This document shows positions 25,038 to 27,618 of a DNA stretch of 27,618 bases, piece by piece. Position 1 is the first letter of the stretch. Each line of letters opens with the position of its first letter. The stretch comes from CAZCDS01 sp964497585. Lineage in GTDB: Bacteria; Desulfobacterota; Desulfomonilia; Desulfomonilales; Desulfomonilaceae. The position numbers and the translations under genes are program-made. The notes beneath the pieces were generated by a model. The model saw nothing but the letters and a program-made list of their open reading frames with translations, ran no database searches and was not told the DNA's origin. The stretch lies in the NCBI GenBank assembly GCA_964497585.1, contig CAZCDS010000081.1:1-27618 (forward strand). Direction: 5' to 3'.

Positions 25038-26033
25038 AATGCCGGCTCCCAGACCGACGCGTCATTAATCACAACATCTGACGCTGTTCGCAGGAGTTCA
25101 CAAAACTGAGGCGATGAGGCCCGTTGAGGCAGACTTGCTCTTTTACCGGCGCGTCCCCTACCAGTAGATTGCACCGTACCACCTTTCTTTCGTACGGGCT
25201 GGGACCAGGTCCTCTGGCGAGGGCAAGAGTGAGGGTAAGTGCACCAAACTCTGACGCAGGATGGACAGATGCATGAACAGTCCCGCGACGATGGTGACGG
25301 CAAACGCGCTACGTGAATAATGAGCTTGCGACAGCCCTGGAAGCAGTGTTTAAGGGCCGCGGCGAACTATAGGTTCACCTTTGCTTTAGTAATTCCACGT
25401 TTCCGAGGTAAAGCTTCGATCGATGACCTGTCGCAGGCGGCACTCCCATGCGCGGCCTGACACAGGGATTGGCAATGAAGACTGAAACCCGGATGCTTGG
25501 TCTACGAATACCTATCGGTTCACAGGTTAGAGACATCCCGCGTTTCGGTTCAGTTCGGACGTGAGGTTCCCCGAAATCGTTCTCTGGCACGGAAACATGT
25601 CTTCAGGTCCCAACGCGGTGTCGTGAAAAGATTCACGCGTTACTATAAAAGACCCCACCGGAGGCATAGCCTCAGGTCAGAATAACAGTGTCATGTCGCT
25701 GCGGGAGGGGCGCAGCATGCCGGGCCCGTACAGATGCCTGCCGCCGGTCGGCGCGCGGGGCCTTTCATACTACGTTGTGCCTTTCAACACAGAGAAGTTG
25801 GTATTAAAGCCGCCTGCCCCCCTTTTGAACAAGAGGGTGAAGGAAGATTTTGCAAGCCAGCGCCGGATCTGTCCAAGTCCTTTCCGTGAAAACCCATTTC
25901 CCTCTTGTACTGCATCACGCCGTTCAAGGTAGGGGCATCTGTCTCAGACGACATCTTCTCTGAAGAACAGCGGAACCTGACAGGAAGTACGGTTCGTTGC
26001 TTTTCCGATCACGGGGAAAGCACAAGAGGAGGA
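25038..26033. other. About 1 kb without a recognisable gene
   Basis: No frame here combines a ribosome site with a protein-like composition. Small perfect hairpins occur at 25622-25637 (CGTGAA/TTCACG, 4-base loop) and 25698-25716 (GCTGCG/CGCAGC). No transposase remnants, direct repeats at the edges or RNA gene could be identified. It lies next to a tRNA-Leu gene and the tandem-HTH protein, a place where decayed acquired DNA is common, but no integrase or attachment site was found. Confidence 0.45.
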
Positions 26034-26121
26034 TGGTGCCTGAGGACGGACTCGAACCGTCACGGGGACAAGCCCCAAGGGATTTTAAGTCCCTTGTGTC
26101 TACCAATTCCACCACTCAGGC
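26034..26121 (-). tRNA. tRNA-Leu (UAA anticodon)
   Basis: The minus strand folds as a complete class II tRNA with encoded CCA. Acceptor arms GCCTGAG (5') and CTCAGGC (3') pair fully, with discriminator A. The anticodon stem AGGGA/TCCCT encloses CTTAAAA, giving anticodon UAA (plus-strand bases 26085-26087). A long variable arm GGGG/CCCC is typical of tRNA-Leu, and the T arm is GACGG TTCGAGT CCGTC. Confidence 0.97.
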
Positions 26122-26153
26122 CTTCAGCGGCAAAGGTACCGCGGGTTGCACTC

Positions 26154-26182
26154 AGAGTAGCATCTCCTGTGCGCCCTTTCAA
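26154..26182 (-). promoter_or_regulatory. Candidate tRNA-Leu promoter
   Basis: On the minus strand TTGAAA (26177-26182), 17-base spacer, TACTCT (26154-26159). The start point near 26147 lies about 26 bases before the mature 5' end at 26121. The -10 box is weak (three of six). Confidence 0.4.
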
Positions 26183-26278
26183 CTCGGGCCAAGTCTCCTA
26201 CAGTGGACGGTTTGGCGCAGTTTCTGATTTTCCTCTGAAGGGAATTCTCAAGACCCATGCGGCCGCCGGGTCGTCTTC

Positions 26279-26599
26279 TCAGCTCCTTGCCCCGGCCACA
26301 AGGTAGATAACGGACCGCTCGGAGGGATTGGAGATCAGGAACGATCCGTCGTGGGAAGCGTGGGTTGCGCGCCCCCGGTCGAGTATCATCTCATCGCCGG
26401 AGGTTTGAATTTCCAGGGGACCGGTCGCCGCACAGAGGATCTCCTCGTGACTGTCGCCCACCAGGATCAGTCTCCCTCCTTCGCGGCTTCTCAGCGTTCC
26501 GTAGCTTATGTGCCAGGAATGGGCATAAAGATTCCTCATCCCAAGAACGCAATCTTCCCCGCAAAGAGAGGCCGGATTGTCAAGGTCGAAGGCCCTCAC
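26279..26599 (-). CDS. Small cupin-like protein
   Basis: 106 residues from GTG 26599, with AAGGA 9 bases upstream. It overlaps the stop of the preceding gene by 4 bases (GTGA), so the two are coupled. The C-terminal part has a beta-rich pattern resembling a cupin barrel: GDSHEEILCAATGPLEIQTSGDEMILDRGRATHASHDGSFLISNPS. Only scattered His/Glu residues could bind a metal (SHEE, THASH), and the canonical G(X)5HXH(X)3,4E motif is not cleanly present. The N-terminal 45 residues hold two Cys (SLCGEDCVLG) and a His-Trp-His stretch. The likely role is as a binding or regulatory protein together with its neighbour; no function is assigned. Confidence 0.65.
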   Translation of the reverse strand: MRAFDLDNPASLCGEDCVLGMRNLYAHSWHISYGTLRSREGGRLILVGDSHEEILCAATGPLEIQTSGDEMILDRGRATHASHDGSFLISNPSERSVIYLVAGARS

Positions 26600-26874
26600 T
26601 CGGTGGGATCCTTAGGAGGACGCGAAAACGCGAAAGGTACGACGTTGACCAACTGATTCGGGCCCAGCGCGGTCAGCCAATCTTGCGGGTCAAATTCGCG
26701 TCCAAGATTGATGCCGATAGCTATCTTGCCCGTGTGGACCAGGATGAGGTACGGATAGTTGTCCCAATGCTCGGCGCCGATGGTTCTCAGTTGACGAAGG
26801 AAAAGCTCATCGAGGTCAATATCCTCAAAGAGATCTTCTGTACTGGACCAACACAGGTCAGCAATCGACGCCAT
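26596..26874 (-). CDS. Small protein of unknown function coupled to the cupin-like gene
   Basis: 92 residues from ATG 26874, chosen because GAGGAG lies 10 bases upstream and the frame before it (to 26967) has Arg/Ser-rich non-coding composition. The acidic N-terminus (SSTEDLFEDIDLDELFLRQL) is followed by a hydrophobic, strand-like middle (YPYLILVHTGKIAIGINLG) and the tail PQDWLTALGPNQLVNVVPFAF. There is no signal peptide or Cys motif beyond one Cys, and no family is recognised. The stop overlaps the cupin-like start, so the two proteins are probably made together. A TTGACA on the minus strand at 27012-27017 may mark the promoter (the -10 box TAGGTC at 26989-26994 is poor). Confidence 0.6.
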   Translation of the reverse strand: MASIADLCWSSTEDLFEDIDLDELFLRQLRTIGAEHWDNYPYLILVHTGKIAIGINLGREFDPQDWLTALGPNQLVNVVPFAFSRPPKDPTE

Positions 26875-27161
26875 CAGAGAGTCACTCCTCGGGACCCGCG
26901 CTCGGGCCGGTAGGTTCGTGGACCCGGAATCTCTTTGCCGTGGAATGCAACGCGCCCCACATCCCAAGAAACTTCACCCATCAAGAAAGACCTAGAGTGC
27001 CGACCCTCGTCTGTCAAGGAATTTGTTGCGCGGGCTTGTTCTTTTGAGGATCCGGTCTCTCTTCGGCGGCACGACGGGACGGAGCCGCCCTATTTATAGC
27101 TTTCGACTTTACCGGCTCTCAGATATTCCCCGGCCAGAGAAATGAATCGCCGGCTACCCAT

Positions 27162-27205
27162 GACCGGCCCTGACATCCGAAACCCTTCTTCCGAAGGGGC
27201 CGGTC
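27162..27205. repeat. 9-bp inverted repeat just upstream of the hdrC-like promoter
   Basis: GACCGGCCC (27162-27170) is mirrored by GGGCCGGTC (27197-27205). Inside the interval CCCTTC (27183-27188) and GAAGGG (27193-27198) form a tetraloop hairpin. The repeat ends 5 bases before the -35 box at 27211, so it could be an activator or repressor site or a terminator shielding the promoter from upstream transcription. Confidence 0.5.
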
Positions 27206-27210
27206 GGCGC

Positions 27211-27239
27211 TTGACATAGCTCTTCCTCACGTCTAATAT
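27211..27239 (+). promoter_or_regulatory. Sigma-70 promoter of the HdrC-like gene
   Basis: A perfect TTGACA (27211-27216), 17-base spacer and TAATAT (27234-27239; four of six). The expected start near 27246 gives a leader of about 270 nt before ATG 27518. Confidence 0.65.
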
Positions 27240-27247
27240 TTATTTAC

Positions 27248-27469
27248 AAGAGCCATCGTTTCTGGCGGCTCTTCAGCCATTTCCCATCGTGAAGCGACAC
27301 CCTCAAATCAAGGGCGTTTCGGAATTCGCGCTCTGGAAAACCGCTCCTTTTGGCGGTGCGCGTTTTCCCTGTGGGGTGCCGGTCGGAGAGACGAGGACGA
27401 TGAAAAGTTACGGCGGGCCGTGACCGAAAGGCGATGAAAGAAGCTCCTTCCGCGTTGACCGGTGGCACC
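27248..27469 (+). promoter_or_regulatory. Structured 5' leader of the HdrC-like gene (candidate cis-regulatory RNA)
   Basis: Starting at the predicted transcription start, the leader can form consecutive helices: AAGAGCC/GGCTCTT (27248-27273); GAAGCG-CCCT/AGGG-CGTTTC (27291-27320); GGAAAA-CCGC/GCGG-TTTTCC (27335-27368); and a long-range helix in which GGTGCCGGTC (starting about 27375) pairs with GACC-GGT-GGCACC (ending about 27469) with a 3-base bulge, closing a multibranched domain with an inner GGAG/CTCC. No known riboswitch consensus could be matched. Confidence 0.45.
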
Positions 27470-27517
27470 TTCAGCCGAGACCCGACTCTTGCCCGCCCTT
27501 CACCAGAGGATTGCGGT

Positions 27518-27618
27518 ATGACCCAAGTTGTGGAGAGAGAAATCCAGCGAAATTCAGCACTTCAGGCTTCCGACCTAATCACGGTGATCAATCAGTGTTA
27601 CCAGTGTGGCAAGTGTTC
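27518..27618 (+). CDS. Iron-sulfur protein, heterodisulfide reductase subunit C-like, 3'-truncated
   Basis: Only the first 33 codons are in the window. ATG 27518 follows AGAGGA by 7 bases. After a short N-terminal helix region (VVEREIQRNSALQASDL) the sequence reads INQCYQCGKC at the edge, the CxxCxxC start of a 4Fe-4S binding site. A short N-terminus followed by NxCYQCGKC is typical of HdrC and related [4Fe-4S] electron-transfer subunits of heterodisulfide-reductase-like complexes in anaerobes. Other ferredoxin-like subunits (GlpC, succinate dehydrogenase/fumarate reductase iron-sulfur proteins) share CxxCxxC, so the exact complex cannot be told. It has its own strong promoter and a long structured leader. 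Confidence 0.75.
   Translation, partial: MTQVVEREIQRNSALQASDLITVINQCYQCGKC

Larger units (their letters stand above)
26875..27517. other. 643-base divergent region upstream of the HdrC-like gene
   Basis: Contains the possible promoter of the minus-strand pair (26989-27017), a GGCGGC/GCCGCC hairpin followed by CTATTTAT (27065-27097), a 9-bp inverted repeat with an inner hairpin (27162-27205), a strong plus-strand promoter (27211-27239) and a roughly 270-nt structured leader. The minus-strand open frame 27244-27468 has no ribosome site and coincides with the RNA structures, so it is not called. Confidence 0.55.

Noticed and set aside
25924..26115. Minus-strand frame beginning MVELVDTRDLKSLG
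   Set aside because: This is the well-known false translation across a tRNA-Leu gene.
27244..27468. 74-codon minus-strand frame in the hdrC-like leader
   Set aside because: No ribosome site or known domain, and it coincides with the paired segments of the plus-strand leader that follow a strong promoter.

Overview
The window looks like a chromosomal piece of a GC-rich (high fifties by eye) anaerobic bacterium, most plausibly a Desulfobacterota/Syntrophobacterales-type organism or a related metagenome bin. The case rests on gene content: a heterodisulfide-reductase-like iron-sulfur protein starting at the right edge, an aryl-CoA ligase, an acyl-CoA ligase, a sigma-54 two-component pair, an NADP isocitrate dehydrogenase and an archaeal-type OMP-decarboxylase-fold protein. 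The placement is inference. No insertion sequence, CRISPR array, integrase or phage module was seen.

Left part (1-5.8 kb, plus strand): a 5'-truncated acyl-CoA ligase with a badly degenerate AMP-binding loop; a PilS-like membrane histidine kinase overlapping a PilR/NtrC-like sigma-54 activator; and an OMP-decarboxylase-fold protein that faces a minus-strand unit across a 12-bp perfect inverted repeat.

5.8-11.4 kb: the minus strand carries an LsrF-like class I aldolase, a zinc alcohol dehydrogenase and an M24 Xaa-Pro-type peptidase. They run divergently from a plus-strand phenylacetate-CoA-ligase-family gene with a small partner ORF. The aldolase has a near-consensus sigma-70 promoter with a perfect palindrome lying between its -35 and -10 boxes. 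The set looks like a small regulated catabolic locus.

11.6-18.1 kb, plus strand: a MntA/HepT toxin-antitoxin pair, a cysteine desulfurase with selenocysteine-lyase-like features, penicillin-binding protein 1C, a leader region with a promoter, short ORF and GNRA-capped hairpin, a monooxygenase-fold (ABM) small protein, and a threonine synthase with an N-terminal zinc ribbon.

18.2-24.8 kb, minus strand: a heptose-7-phosphate-kinase-like GHMP kinase with a long structured leader; the unit prmA - icd - class III cyclase (icd and cyclase overlap by 4 bp); and a protein with two tandem phage-terminase-small-subunit-like HTH repeats.

24.8-27.6 kb: about 1 kb with no recognisable gene, a tRNA-Leu(UAA), an overlapping pair of small minus-strand genes (a cupin-like protein and an unknown protein), then a consensus-like promoter whose roughly 270-nt predicted leader folds into several hairpins ahead of the HdrC-like gene, which runs off the end.
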